A program made the position numbers and the translations under genes. 64,000 nt of DNA, from assembly GCF_000149955.1 (NCBI RefSeq), contig NC_030991.1:1928914-1992913 (forward strand). The letters are read 5' to 3'. Within the stretch, counting starts at the first letter, position 1; the number at the start of each line of letters is the position of its first letter. Of the stretch, positions 11,450 to 23,059 are shown piece by piece. A model generated the notes under the pieces. It saw nothing but the letters and a program-made list of their open reading frames with translations, searched no databases and was not told the origin of the DNA. Source of the DNA: Fusarium oxysporum f. sp. lycopersici 4287 (Eukaryota; Ascomycota; Sordariomycetes; Hypocreales; Nectriaceae).

Positions 11450-12761
11450 GCTGCGATGGATAGAGCTTCCGACAGTTTCTGCTGTATGACTCGTGGGGGC
11501 CGCCGCATGGGATACATTTCGGAAGCGTTTCTGTGCATGCACTGTGGTGATGGCCTTCTTGCGCGCATCTGCCACAGACTTGTGGTCTGTCGCATTGGTA
11601 GGCCTTATGGCTCGTGATCTGTTGGCAATTGTAACATTGCTTGGGGCGGTCACGACGTTCAAACGCCTTTGTAGTACCGGATTCTCCTCCAGCCACAAAG
11701 AATCCTTCGTTAATAAATCGCCTAGCTTCTGAACGTTTTTTAAGGTATACAACCATCGAGCCGTACGCCTTGGGGACGTCTCTCTTGCTGAGCCATGCTA
11801 CCTTTGCGACATCGGTGTCATTTTCTCGGCCGAGCATCTCGGTGATCTCAGTTCGGACTTCGTTCCTCTCGTTCAGCACCGCAATACGGCTGACATTATC
11901 CACTCTGATAGGGTACAGGTCGTCTCGTAGGATACGGGCTCCTGTGGCCAGTTTTGTTTCCGCTGCGCGTTTCACAATCTCATGCTCGCTCTCGTCCCTG
12001 CAGGTGATCCTGACACGGTGGGGATTCTTTGGGTCCTTAGTCACCGCTCGGCATCGCCACGTGGGATTGTCTAGTTCGGATCGGACTTGGTTCTCCACTG
12101 TCGCTCGGATCGTCCCGGCTGAGAGCCTAGCCTCATCTTCTCCTAGGCTCGAAACGTCAATCGTGCAGTAGAGCACGTCTGTGGGGTTCGGAGGAGCGGC
12201 TAAGGTCCTCGAATCGTTGTGGGGTAAGAACGGTGTCAGTCGTGTGACGTCAGCATATGATCGTTGAGGCCCGTCCACTGCATTTGTAGCGATAGTTTCG
12301 AGCTGCTCGCGGACGCGCTGCAGCTCCTCGGTCATCTGATCCTTGATCTCTACCATCTGCTTGCCCATCTCGTGCACTGTCTCTTCCTGCTTTGCAACAG
12401 CTTCCTTGAGTTCCTTGGTCATCTCCATCTGTTCCCTCAGCGCTTCCTGCAGCCTCTTGGTCTCCCTGCGCGACTCCGCCAAGAGATCCAGCGCCTTCTG
12501 CAGCATTGCCCTTCCATCGCTGCTGCTGCCACTGCCGCTACTCTTTCGGGTTTCGGTCGGTCGGTCGATCTGTTCTTCGGCCGGTACATTTCGCGTCGTC
12601 TGCCGGGTAGTTTTTCGCGATTCTTTGGCCGTGTCTTCCAATTGTCGCGCGGTGTCTCGGACCTTGCTCGTTGGCCTCACCATTCGACTTGGTCTCTTTG
12701 GCGTCGAAAAGGGGGCGTCATCCTGCTCCACTACGATCTCGGCCCCTATTGGGTCCGCCAT
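11442..12761 (-). CDS. LINE ORF1: gag-like RNA-binding protein
   Basis: A nucleic-acid-binding protein that coats the element RNA. The start is proposed at ATG 12761 ([15 protein letters not shown]), though the frame is open to 12986 and another ATG lies at 12869. A Ser/Thr-rich N-terminus is followed by a long charged coiled coil (about 12310-12500), then an RRM-like region ([18 protein letters not shown]). The C-terminus has three CCHC-type knuckles: [29 protein letters not shown] and [15 protein letters not shown]. The stop overlaps the ORF2 start. The product is intact. Confidence 0.88.
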   Translation of the reverse strand: MADPIGAEIVVEQDDAPFSTPKRPSRMVRPTSKVRDTARQLEDTAKESRKTTRQTTRNVPAEEQIDRPTETRKSSGSGSSSDGRAMLQKALDLLAESRRETKRLQEALREQMEMTKELKEAVAKQEETVHEMGKQMVEIKDQMTEELQRVREQLETIATNAVDGPQRSYADVTRLTPFLPHNDSRTLAAPPNPTDVLYCTIDVSSLGEDEARLSAGTIRATVENQVRSELDNPTWRCRAVTKDPKNPHRVRITCRDESEHEIVKRAAETKLATGARILRDDLYPIRVDNVSRIAVLNERNEVRTEITEMLGRENDTDVAKVAWLSKRDVPKAYGSMVVYLKKRSEARRFINEGFFVAGGESGTTKAFERRDRPKQCYNCQQITSHKAYQCDRPQVCGRCAQEGHHHSACTETLPKCIPCGGPHESYSRNCRKLYPSQHE

Positions 12762-12849
12762 GACGGGCAGTCTCCACCACGAATTTTCTCCCAAACAACG
12801 ATGATTCTTCTGATCCCTTCGCGTGTAGTTAAAAATGCAGTCGTCCCCG

Positions 12850-12968
12850 TTTTCCACTTTTTTCCCCATTTTAGAAGGACGGGTACCTGTCCGCCTATTG
12901 ACCGCCCGGACGACCCGGCAACGTGCACGGGCCAGATTTGTTGTATTTCGTCGAAATACCACAGTAGG
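12850..12968 (-). repeat. Palindromic repeat family 1, copy in the LINE 5' region
   Basis: On the minus strand the order is CCTACTGT, a stem GTATTTCGACGAAATAC, GGCCCGTGCAC, then GGCGGTCAATAGGCGGAC and the near-palindrome GGACAGGTACCCGTCC followed by TTCTAAAATGGG. The same order occurs at 33894-34082 and 37629-37730 with a different stem at the same place. Confidence 0.7.
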
Positions 12969-13019
12969 CTCAGCTGCCTTCTTCACTTTTTCACTTTTTC
13001 ATAAGGCGTTATCGAGGGC

Positions 13020-14212
13020 TGACTAGGCTCGGCTCTAGGCTCAGCTATGTTCCCTAGCCTAGTCCTATGTTTCATACTACGGTGTTCCGGCCTTTTCAAC
13101 ATCCTCAGTTGTGGCTGAGACAGATATTCAGCTCCCGCTCATAGCGCGAAAACCCCAAGGCTTTCTCCGAATCCCACGATATTTGTAGCCCCCAGCCGCA
13201 CGCTAACATCCGCGCGATATATTCGGTTAATTGTGCTTCAACCAGCTCTCTCATGTACCCACCCAATTCACTGTTCTCTTATTAATATTCACACGTGGTT
13301 GCGGAGGTGGATACACTTGCCGCGGCACTGAAAACAGAGCATCAACGCAGTCGACACAGACCCTGTCGGATTCATTATGCCAACGGTTGGGCTCATAATT
13401 ATTCAAGAATTCGTCAGTTAATAATAACGAGGCACTTGCGGGATACCAGGCATATAGATAGAGAACAGCATGACCCCGCGTCCATCTAGTTTGAGCCAAC
13501 GCTTCCTGCCTGAGCCCTTCTGTCGTGTTTGACTAATCCTTGCACAGGAGGGCAGATGTGCCACTATCACATCGATATCACACTAATCCATTACTACCAC
13601 CCAGCTGCCTACTCCGTACTGTCGCCTGCGATTGCTATGGGAATAAGGCCACTCTTTATCATATAGATAGAGCACCCAAAGCGCTTCAACTAGTCACTCC
13701 GTAGATACACAGTTTATAGTCAATCCAGTAAATATTTCCCATCATCATAGCCTTCTCCCAACAATTATGATATGCACTATCCCACAAACGGCAGCTGTCC
13801 AGATGCCAGGTCGGGCCAGTTCCATCGCCAGCTTAGGGCAACTAGCCGGCTGAATATCTCATGTGGTTAGTGTACATTATGCGACACAATTTTGTTGCTT
13901 CTGATGGGCTGAAGGGGCTTTTGAGGCTTCTCACCGTGGAGATTAGATGCCTGTGCAGACCAGCAAAAAGAGACCGTGCATAGCTCAAAACGGCAAGCCT
14001 TAGGCCTGATTTGGGAGCTGCTGGCCAGCGGCTGACGGGCTGCTCAAACGCTCTGGTGGTGATTGATTCCGGCGGCTTAAAAAGAGGCGCCCTCTCGCCT
14101 TAACAAAGGGTCTCTGCCTTATCATAGCCTCCGGCCCGCAGGGCCTGAGGGATGAGGCTAGGACTGGTCTTTCCCTGTCGATTAGTCGCTTCATCTGGTT
14201 CATAGGTAACCT
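13020..14212. other. Intergenic region, no gene seen
   Basis: Open frames here are short and unrelated to anything I recognise. No tRNA or repeat structure is evident. Confidence 0.6.
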
Positions 14213-14330
14213 AAAGCTCATGGGCGTCCACACCAGCTCCCTTCCCGCCCCCCACCAAACCAAGACCGGAGGCGTCCCGGCCATCGCCATAAATCCTCCG
14301 TCCTCGTCCAAATAGTCTTCCTCGCCGATA
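14213..14330 (+). repeat. Degenerate partial duplication of the downstream gene's 5' end
   Basis: AAGCTCATGGGCGTCCACAC near 14214 and GGCGTCCCGGCCATCGCCAT near 14272 resemble AAGCTCATGGACGTCTACAC and GGCGTCCCGGCCATCTCCAT at the start of the membrane-protein gene, about 155-180 bp later. The copy lacks part of the intervening sequence and has no long open frame. It looks like an old tandem duplication of the first coding segment. Confidence 0.55.
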
Positions 14331-14375
14331 AACTTCCTGCGTTGCTTCATCGCGTTCATAGAAAACATAAAGCTC

Positions 14376-16304
14376 ATGGACGTCTACACTAACCCCCCCT
14401 CAAACACCTACAGCCTCGGCACCCTCTTCACTCTACCCACGAAAGCCGGCGGCGTCCCGGCCATCTCCATAAAATCCTCCAACTTCCCCATCCTCATCGC
14501 CGCCTACTCCATCCTCATCCAAATCATCTTCGCGAGCCTATGGCAGTTCTTGGCCAACCTTGTTCTCCTCTTCCACGCGCTCCGGGACGCTGATGCGGGT
14601 CGCGCACGCTATGTCGCTTTAGTCGCCTTCTGGAACTCGAGCAACCCCTGGACAGCCATAACCACGATGGGGGCCTTCCTCTGTCAGGCCACCATTAACG
14701 GCGGAAACGGGCGAGTGTCCCGACCAGAGAAATTCCACGGCATCATCCTCTTCCTCCTCTCCGTGATCATCGCTTTCGGCGGAATTGCCGCATCGATATT
14801 CATTCCCAACGCCATGTCCCTTGGCCCTGCTGCGCCAGTCCACCCAAAATCCGTCTTCCTCCCCGAGCTCGAAGACATCGCATCGTCATCAAGCATCCGC
14901 ATCGATCGGCTGAACGCCCCCGCCATATTGCGTGCACTAGGGAGCACAGAGGCGTTTAAGGACGTGACTGCGAGGAAGAACGTCGATACAGTGAAGACGA
15001 CATTGCCGGGTAGCAATGCGACCCACCCACGGCAGCGGTACGATTACCGGTACACCATCACTGCAAGGGAGTTCGGGTTGCAAGCCCCTTTGGAGTTCTC
15101 GCATAAAGTCCAGGGATCCTGCATTACCGAATATAATTGGCTCCGTCCTGTCCCAGACATTGCAGACCCAGCGCGGTTTAACGGATACGTTCCATTCGAC
15201 CTCGACCCCGTGGAGCCAATCCTGTTAGACCCAACCGACAACATGACCGCGTTGTGGACCCAGCCAAGCATGGGAATTGAATACCACCCCTCGGACGAGG
15301 ACCTGACGATCACGAACCGCTCATTTGCCCTGATCCCCCAACTCGCACACGCCGGGAGTATCACGGCCAGTACAGATCCATGGTACCTTACCGAGCCGTT
15401 CAATTCAGAAACTGAGGGGTTCTTGGGATACCGCGTCAAATCCGGTCGCCCAGCCATGTCCTGCTGGGAAGAATCCCTCCTCTGCCTACACAAAACCTGT
15501 ACATCTGTAGACGGCATCAAAAAAACGCCTCTCCCCAAGGGCCTGCGCATAATTGTCATGGGCAAATTCTCCATTCCCGTACTTACTAAAATAATCCTAT
15601 CAGCTGGACCTGCGGCCCTTAAATCTGTCGCTGGTATTGGGTGGACAGGACTCCTGGACTGTGCGTCCTCGACGCTAAAAGACGACCTTGACAGGCTGGT
15701 CCTCGCAGCTTATCTTAACTCCCGTGAAGTATTCCGCGAGACTGCACTTTTGGGCCCACAAGCAGGAATGAGCAACATCCTCGAATCCGCGAACGGTGAC
15801 CTCTTTCCCGGGTCTGCGGACTTTGTCATGTTGACGGGTGATGTCACAGCGATATCTTATTCCTCCCTCATTGCTATACCCGTGACATGTCTTGCTGTCA
15901 CATTCCTTGCTGCAATGCTCCCACTGGTGAGGAAAATGGTTTTAAAAGCGCCTACCACTAATCGAAGACGCGCGTCCGTGACGTATGCTGCCCTCTGCGC
16001 AGGGTTGAGGGCCACTCAGTTGTATAGGATGGTGGACGAGAAAATACTCTGCACGCCAGATTGGATTAATAGGAAGAACATTATTCCGTTGCCCCCACCT
16101 GTTGAGACAATGCCGAGGGTGTTGATTCCTTCTTTTGTTGGAAACGCAGTGGAGTTTCAAGAAGACGGGGAAGACGGGGATGGCGGAGATGGCGGGGATC
16201 GTTGTCGTCTGACAGGCGCAGACGATGGGGGGAGAAGAGACAGTTCTTCTATTGAGATTGCGAGTGAGGATGGAGTTAGCCTCGATATTTTGGCACCTCC
16301 TTGA
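14376..16304 (+). CDS. Multi-pass membrane protein of unknown function
   Basis: A single open frame encodes 642 residues. Hydrophobic segments lie at about 37-68, 80-105 (weaker) and 120-143, with another at about 495-520. The stretch between them (about 145-490) is hydrophilic, has N-glycosylation-type sites (NATH, NMTA, NRSF) and several Cys, and is probably extracytoplasmic. The tail is acidic and Gly-rich (EDGEDGDGGDGGD). This layout is common among uncharacterised ascomycete membrane proteins. I do not recognise a named family and suggest no biochemical role. The ATG at 14376 has a degenerate copy upstream, which supports it as the true beginning. The gene is intact and GC-richer than the surrounding repeat DNA, so it looks like a host gene. 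Confidence 0.8.
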   Translation: MDVYTNPPSNTYSLGTLFTLPTKAGGVPAISIKSSNFPILIAAYSILIQIIFASLWQFLANLVLLFHALRDADAGRARYVALVAFWNSSNPWTAITTMGAFLCQATINGGNGRVSRPEKFHGIILFLLSVIIAFGGIAASIFIPNAMSLGPAAPVHPKSVFLPELEDIASSSSIRIDRLNAPAILRALGSTEAFKDVTARKNVDTVKTTLPGSNATHPRQRYDYRYTITAREFGLQAPLEFSHKVQGSCITEYNWLRPVPDIADPARFNGYVPFDLDPVEPILLDPTDNMTALWTQPSMGIEYHPSDEDLTITNRSFALIPQLAHAGSITASTDPWYLTEPFNSETEGFLGYRVKSGRPAMSCWEESLLCLHKTCTSVDGIKKTPLPKGLRIIVMGKFSIPVLTKIILSAGPAALKSVAGIGWTGLLDCASSTLKDDLDRLVLAAYLNSREVFRETALLGPQAGMSNILESANGDLFPGSADFVMLTGDVTAISYSSLIAIPVTCLAVTFLAAMLPLVRKMVLKAPTTNRRRASVTYAALCAGLRATQLYRMVDEKILCTPDWINRKNIIPLPPPVETMPRVLIPSFVGNAVEFQEDGEDGDGGDGGDRCRLTGADDGGRRDSSSIEIASEDGVSLDILAPP

Positions 16305-16374
16305 GCTATCGGGTCGAGTTTAAGTCGAGGTTTGGATAAAGATAGGCTCCCATACTCTCAGCGCTCATCGTATC

Positions 16375-16448
16375 TCAACTCAATCAATCAATCACCCCAA
16401 TCAAATCAATCAAATCATCGAATTCTTCCTTTCAATCAAATCAAATCA
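16375..16448. repeat. TCAAT/TCAAA low-complexity tract
   Basis: Repeated AATCAATC and CAAATCAA units fill this stretch. The rest of 16305-17240 shows no convincing gene. A (CAAA)n run lies at about 17201-17232, just before the LINE fragment. Confidence 0.6.
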
Positions 16449-17244
16449 CACATTTCTAAAGTTGAAATAATTGACATATGCATCATGTGATCGCCTAATC
16501 TCGAGGGAAAATCCAGATCTTCCCGAACCACTACCCTACACTAGATATTTGCAGATGGAAGTCTACTCTCAACAACTCTCCCCTGTAAAAATTCTTTCTT
16601 GGCACGCACTGTTAGTGCACTGTTAGGAGCGGGATTTTCTACGGGCTACTCGGCCACACAATACTGCGGGGACGCCATCGGCTCCCTAACAGCAGTTTTC
16701 AGAGAAGGAATTTTGGAGAGTTCACCTTCTCTGACAACACCTTTGTCGGATCTAATGGCGGCACCTCAGAACCAGAACGCCTTAGATATCGGAGGACGGT
16801 GCCCGTGGCATCGGTAGCGACATCCTCCCGATCAACGACGCCGATTGCGATGGGTTTTTCCCCTTTGAAGGCAAGCCGCACCGCCGGCCTCTGATTCCTT
16901 CCCAAGGTTTTTCCCTGCCGCCACGACAGTCGACTACGAGCTACAACTTGGTTACTGGAGATTGTGGACTGCGTCAGCAGATGTAGTGATGCGTGAGAGA
17001 ATTCTGGTCGGTGGAAAAAGCTCGACAGTAGATTGCCCCCGAACCCGCTGACGGGTGACGGGCTTGAGAAATACAGCACCTTTTGTGCCATTGGTATGCT
17101 GGATGGTGAAGGAAGCGGGGTTTCCCTGTACCTAGCTAGCTCAGCACGTCTTTTGCTCCAGTAGGAGATCTGGCTTCGTTACAGCCACCCAGACGAAAAA
17201 TATACAAACAAACAAAAAAAACAAACAAACAGTCTACTCTCAAA

Positions 17245-17907
17245 CCGACGCCGCGGCTGCTTTTCGAGCCATCAGAAGAAGCTACCTGCTCGGCTTCAAC
17301 CAGGATGTTCAGATCGCCAAAAGAGGCTTTCATCGTGTGGTCCGTCGGGCCAAGAGGCGCTATTGGCGTAACCTCATCGATGGCTTCTCCAGCAGTAGCG
17401 ATGTTTTCAAAGCTGTCCGGTGGCTAAAGTTCCCAGGAGCCTTCCAGCCGCCACCTCTACAGGTCGATAACGTCGTGTACGAAAGCCAGATGGGTAAAGC
17501 CAACGCACTCCGACAGGCTACCCTTGAACGAAGAACTGCGGAGGACGACATCGCAAACGCATGGACGCCAGTATTCCCACCTAGATCGATCCCATTCTCT
17601 CCAGAAATCTCTCTGGAGGAGGCGCAATATGCGACTTGTTACACAGGCAATACATCCCCAGGGTCAGACAACATCACAGTCAAACTTCTTGAAGCAGTAT
17701 GGCATATTATCGGTACACACGTCCGTCGTCTCTTCGAAAGATGCCTTACCATAGGCCATCATCCAAAACCATTCAAGGAGGCGGAGGTGGTCATGATCGC
17801 GAAACCGGGACGGAGAGACCTTACCGAACCACGAGCATGGCGACCCATCTCACTGCTCTCCTGTCTTGGTAAGGGACTAGAACGACTGATCGCGCGCCGC
17901 CTAGCCT
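17245..17907 (+). mobile_element. Fragment of the second LINE family (RT region)
   Basis: The translation (FHRVVRRAKRRYWRNLIDGF ... [20 protein letters not shown]) is nearly the same as part of the LINE at 47931-53946, in opposite orientation. It starts inside ORF2 before the RT domain and stops abruptly after the ARRLA motif. There the repeat-family-1 sequence CCTACTGTACC takes over. It is a broken remnant with no RT active site. Confidence 0.9.
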
Positions 17908-18060
17908 ACTGTACCAATTACCACTGGTAATGACATTCATTACAAGTTTTTGTGGCCCGTGCACCACTCTTTTCCAACCTCTTGTGCCTGGGTTCGAATA
18001 CAAGAAATCCTGGTCCGTGCACTCTCCTCACTCCACCAATCATTGTGATACAAAAGCTGA
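17905..18060 (+). repeat. Palindromic repeat family 1, second copy
   Basis: It begins CCTACTGTACCAATTACC with the stem ATTACCACTGGTAAT. GGCCCGTGCACC and GGGTTCGAATACAAGAAAT follow, as in the copy at 33894. It lacks the GGACGGGTACCCGTCC palindrome. It directly abuts the LINE fragment. Confidence 0.6.
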
Positions 18061-18281
18061 GTTCCCTGTCTTCTATGCTGTAGGGGGTGCGCCTGAAAAC
18101 TTAATTGTAATGACTGTAATAAGGATGATCTGGTGGCATGTCCCCCTTTCCAACTTTCCCTATCACAGGAGGAAACCCCAAGCTGATAATCACTCGCGCA
18201 ACTCGCCTGACAGTCCTTGGCCACTTCGATACCGCGATTCTGCAATACTGTACTGGTTGTGCACTTGACATAGAAGCCATA

Positions 18282-21200
18282 ATGGCTGATGATACGCTGC
18301 TCTCTCGACTGAAGCTATCCATCGAATCTCGTGCTCGAGTTCTCATATGCTGCCACGATACTTGTCGCTTCGCTCTCGCTTCTGATCCGGCTCAAGTTAG
18401 CGAGCATCTTCGGAGAAAACACAAAGTGACTGCTGCGGACCGCCGTCAATTAACCCGTTTCTTGAGCGCCAGCACCCAAGAATTACGGGATCCATCTGAA
18501 GCTCGTGTTCGAAAGGACGGCTTACCCTACGATCCGGACTTGTGTCTCGTTCATGGATATATATGCAAATTCTGTACTGAGCGCGCGGCGAGCTCCCAAG
18601 TGATCTCTCGTCATGTGGCCTCAAACCATGAGGAGGAGAGGCTTCGACTAGGGGTCCGAAGAAAAGCCATGTACGAGCCTGCGTTCTTGCAAGCGTGGAC
18701 CAAGAGTCCTCCTGGAGGACGTTACTGGATTGTTGAATACGGCGGGTCCTCAGTCAGACCAGTCGGTGGTAAGGAAGCTCACGACCATCTCAAGGACATC
18801 TTTGAGCGAGAGCAGGGAAGACAGAGACTCTTAAAAGAAATGGACCTACCGGATGGAACTGGCATGAACAGCGGTCCCCAAAACACAACATTCCCTGGCT
18901 TGAGAGGACCGGCTGGGAGCAAACATTCCGTGGGTTTGACCGAAACCTACTTAAAAATCTAACTGTTGTGCCATCGTCTACGACTTCACGCCAAGGACTG
19001 GTATTGGCAGCAAACATGGGCCTGTCTAGTTATATCGGATCCGAACGGCAGATAATCAGTTCTGCTGGTGATGAAAGCAGAATCGCTAATCTCATCGCTG
19101 CGGTAGACGCCGTGATGGACCGCTGCGAGCAGACGGCGCGGACAACAAGCAGGAGCCTGTTATGTTGGCTACGTAGCGTACGACCCCACGTCTGCTACGC
19201 CAAGCCCTTCACTTTTGTGGGGAAGGCCGCTAGCAGGAAGCAGTACATTCGAGTGCTTAAAAGGTTTATTGCCATGGTCTTTCGAGCCTTCAACCTACCT
19301 GCAGACATCCGACGGCGTCAAGCCGGCATACGGCTCAAGAAAGCACATATTCGTCTAATATCGGCATTGTGGAACCACGAGATTTGGAAGCAGTGTAACA
19401 CCTCGGTTGAGGGCTTCTGGACATTAATCAAGTCATCTACCACGACTGACATTGAAGATGAGTTAGATGAAGAGAGCAATGATGAAGAGAGGCACAATGA
19501 CGACAAAATCTCGAGTGGATATGAAAGTGATGCCACATTGGGGTTTGAGGGCTCGGAAAACGACGACGTGGATGATGGAAATAGTGAATACGAAGATGAC
19601 GAAACACTTGAGCAAGACGACATTGACGATCACAAAGTGGAGACTCGTACGCTAGGAGAATCGGATGGGATGACATAACCATTGGTCGAAGAAGTGTTGG
19701 AACTGCTATTCGGACTGATTATGGAGTTCAGTACCGAAGAAGTCATAGATGGGCGACCGGCGTCGACCCTGTTGGTATATTTTAGTGGGATTCTTGGATT
19801 CACAGCCGATCTCAACAGCTTTCTCCCGGCCAGGTCGTATACGTCTAACCTTGCGGCATTGATATACATTCAACGACTTCTGTTCCTTGAGTATGCCTTA
19901 CCAGCACGAGGTTATGCTACCCTTGGAATCACACGACGTCCTCGGACAGGCCAGGTTCTACTGCTACAGAAAACAAGGCTGGAATACCTAGTTCTCGGAT
20001 CACAGTCGCCATTCGAAGAACTCTTCTCGCTCCTCGCATACGGAAGGGCAATAGCTGGCTCAGAGACGCCCGCGTTCCTTCTCAGATGGAGCGATGATAG
20101 CCAGACTGTGTCATACAAAGACGAAATCTCGGTCCATATGGAACAGTTCCGACGTCTCCCAATGACGCTTTTAGAGCGGGCGGAAACTCTTTCTGGGCAA
20201 TTGATGTATGGATGGAAACCTCCCTGTGACCTTTCTTATGTGAAAGACGACATCTCGAATACGACACACGGATTCTCATTCGTTAGTCATCCGAAGAACG
20301 ATCTGACAGAAGCGTATTTGGAGCTATCGTTGAAAGCTTGCACCAGTCAAGCAAGCCCACTCTCGCGCAAAGGAAAATGGCATCATGGTGCTATCCTTGC
20401 ATTTTTGAAAAAGGAAGAAGCATTGCGCGAGATCTTAGCCGATCTTATGCTCATGACATGCGGTGGTCAGCCTCGCTCACCAGACTTACTGGAAGTCCGG
20501 GTTCGCAATCATGGAACTGCTGAGCGAAGTTTCTACGTATACAATGGCTTCATGATCTATGTCACTCGCAGTCACAAGGCAAAGCGTTCAACAAACAGAG
20601 AGTTCATCGTTGCCCGATTCTTTCCCTTTCAGGTCGGACAGTTACTATATACATATCTTGTGTATATCCGTCCTTTCGTGGACATGCTTGCCCGAGAGCA
20701 CGAACCCTACACGAACGAATGCTCGCCATATTTTTTCAGGACTAGACCAAATAGTGACAGCCAATGTTGGTCCACCGAGCGCCTCACCAGAATAGTCAAG
20801 CGATTCACGCACGAGGTCTGGGACCAAGGCGTCAACCTGCGACTCTTGCGACAGCTTTGTATCGGTATCACTGATAGGCATGTTCGGGAGGTAAGCCAGC
20901 CTTTCAACCGATTCGACGACCGGACGGATAAGGCGGATCGCGGGGTTACTTTTGCTTGGTCGAGCGGCCATCGCCCACTACAACGAGCAAGAACATATGG
21001 GCTCGATGGAGCTTTCCCGACGCATTTGCAACCCCAATTGCTCGAACGCTACGAATGGGTGTCGGTTCGTTGGCATGAGTTCTTGCATATGCCTAGCAGA
21101 TGTGTATCTCCGTCGATGCGCGTCGGAACAAGTTCAGGCAGACAAGAACATACCACACCAGATGCAGTGGATTTCGACGACCAATCTCACGACAATCCGT

Positions 21201-22822
21201 TTCAGTCACCGCCTCAGTCTTCTCCGACGGTATCGTTATCTAGTGCCATGCCCTCGAAGAGGGACCGGCAGGTTCAGAGCTCACTCAAACGCCGTGCCAC
21301 AACCACATTATACCAAACCCCGGTGAAGAGAAGACCTAATCGATTCGCGGAGCTATTGTCTTCCATGGCAAATTTGACAGATAGCTCACAGAAGGAGTCT
21401 ACAACTCACATGTTCGGTCATATGTGTGACTTTGGAAACTCCATGGCAGCCCAGGAATATGAGATGATAGTCTCCTATCTTGAAAGTAAACAAGTCGAGA
21501 TCCGGCCGCTGGACAAAAATGAAGTGGAGATCGTTGTGTCGGGCGATTCCGACAGGGTCGTTAGCAATCAACCCTTCACGGCAGCTCCATTTCTGGACCT
21601 CAACGATCGGCTTAGCTGGATCCATAAAACTACCGAAGATTGGAAATTCGTCGGTTGTGAGCTTTGTTTCATAAACAAGGGTGAACGCGAACCCGATCAT
21701 GGACTAGAAAACTGCGAGGAATGGCCTGCTAGTAAGCACGCTAAGCGTATCTTGAGCTGGTTAATTACTTTGAAGATCCCGCGGTACTACGACACACGGG
21801 GAGCGTGCAGTATGTGTGGGCACGGCTGGCTGGTTTGTGGCGAGATGAGACATGGAGAGCTGATCAGGCGAAAGGTGTACGAGGAAGATGCTGGTAGCCA
21901 GGAAGCAGATTTAATGGAAAGTCGTGATGCCACATCTAACTACGACGGCTATTGTGAGAACACACCAGTTGTCCGCAGAATGATCGCAGCTCTATGCGCA
22001 TATGATAATCAGATACTGGGGAAAGTCTTGACAAAAACGACTCTTGATCACGAAAATCTCGACCTAACATTGGAAAGTCAGGCCAGGCAATGGTTGGAAC
22101 AGCGTATACTGTCTCCCGATGATTACTGGATGTCGAGACTCGTCTATGTGCTAGATCAGCTAGTCGTGGCGTATGACTTCCGACGGTCAAAGGGGCGAGT
22201 GGCAGAGCATAACGATCGGACAATCGACTTGAAATGTCAAAGACAACAGAGTGACGATCTGGAGGTACGTAATTGGAGGGCTGCTCTTGACTGGTTGAAA
22301 GGGCGATGTTCTTTCTGTGCGGGACGTGGCTTGCGCGGCGCGCATATTTGTCACACACTCAGGCAGTGCAATAGGGGAGGGGCCATCGAGCTCGTCAAAG
22401 GATTAGGCGAAATGTTCTATGACGAGGGCTTCACTCCATCAACTGGCTGCGAGCTTTGCAATTTACCATACTTATTTTGCGCCAGGTGGAGGATGAGTAG
22501 CCAGGGAGAATGGACACTGGAGCCAGGGGGAAGATGCACTTATGAGAGGCATCTATTATGCGACAGCATCATTGGTTTTATTAGTTGTGGAGCCCGGTAT
22601 TATGAGGAAGATCTGTTGCAAGAGGTAAGTGAGCATTGCGGGGATGATGATGAGGGCCTTCCATATTCCTACGATGAGGAGGATGTAGCTTTATGGTTGA
22701 GTCGGCCATTGGAACTAGGCGGTGTTGTTGCTTCGGAAATGTTAAGAAGGCTATGTATATGGACTCTAGGCTTGGCGGAGTTTGAATATCCAGAAAGGCA
22801 GGATGATCTCGAAGATATCTGA
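18282..22822 (+). pseudogene. TLH-family protein without helicase: zinc fingers, recombinase-like core, Cys-rich tail
   Basis: The start is proposed at ATG 18282 (MADDTLLSRLKLS). The N-terminus has two OrsD/DUF3505-type C2H2 units (C...C...H...H near 18348-18425 and 18565-18630). The frame shifts near 18885 (it should continue PWLERTGWEQTF) and a TAA lies at 19676-19678. It then stays open to 22822. The middle (20470-21000) has a tyrosine-recombinase-like set: R in GGQPRSPDLL, K in SHKAKR, R in RLLRQ, then SGHRPLQRARTYG. The tail holds two related Cys-rich modules (21657-21845 and 22306-22562) with CXXC...H...C and CXXC...C patterns, like the tails of fungal RecQ-type subtelomeric helicases. 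The helicase is absent and the join is a Ser/Pro-rich linker. The protein was probably DNA-binding and acted at chromosome ends. The two lesions suggest a pseudogene, but introns cannot be excluded. Confidence 0.75.
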
Positions 22823-22850
22823 GGGCACTGTGGATTAGGGCGTTATCAGA

Positions 22851-23054
22851 GATAGACAATACCCGAGATATGTAACTTTCTCATCCATGAAGGCTACAAA
22901 GCAGCCGTTCGGCCCGGCGCTGGCATCGAGTCACACTTTCGATTTGTCCATCAGCTAAAGGCCCAAGTGCTCAAGGACATCAAGGACTACTTTAGCACAT
23001 TAGAACTAGCTGACCCAAATATCGATTTTTTACCCACTCAGACTGGACACTAAA
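22851..23054 (+). pseudogene. Detached OrsD-type zinc-finger remnant
   Basis: Translation in one frame gives EICNFLIHEGYKAAVRP, then GIESHFRFVHQLKAQVLKDI and DYFSTLELADP, then a stop. This is the typical OrsD/DUF3505 finger and helix found at the N-terminus of TLH-like proteins. The second Cys of the first pair is lost (position taken by His). No start codon or continuation exists. It lies just behind the TLH-like gene and derives from a different family member. Confidence 0.7.
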
Positions 23055-23059
23055 TGTAG

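Larger units (their letters stand above)
7354..12990 (-). mobile_element. Tad1-type LINE with two open frames
   Basis: The element reads on the minus strand: ORF1 (gag-like) then ORF2 (endonuclease, RT, RNase H), sharing ATGAATAG as start/stop overlap at 11449-11442. About 320 bp of 3' non-coding DNA (7354-7672) runs up to the Crypton, which may have inserted into the 3' UTR. I found no tail or target duplication, so the 3' end is uncertain. The 5' end is near 12.99 kb and carries one copy of the palindromic repeat also found at 34-38 kb. Both frames are uninterrupted, so this copy may be young. Confidence 0.85.
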
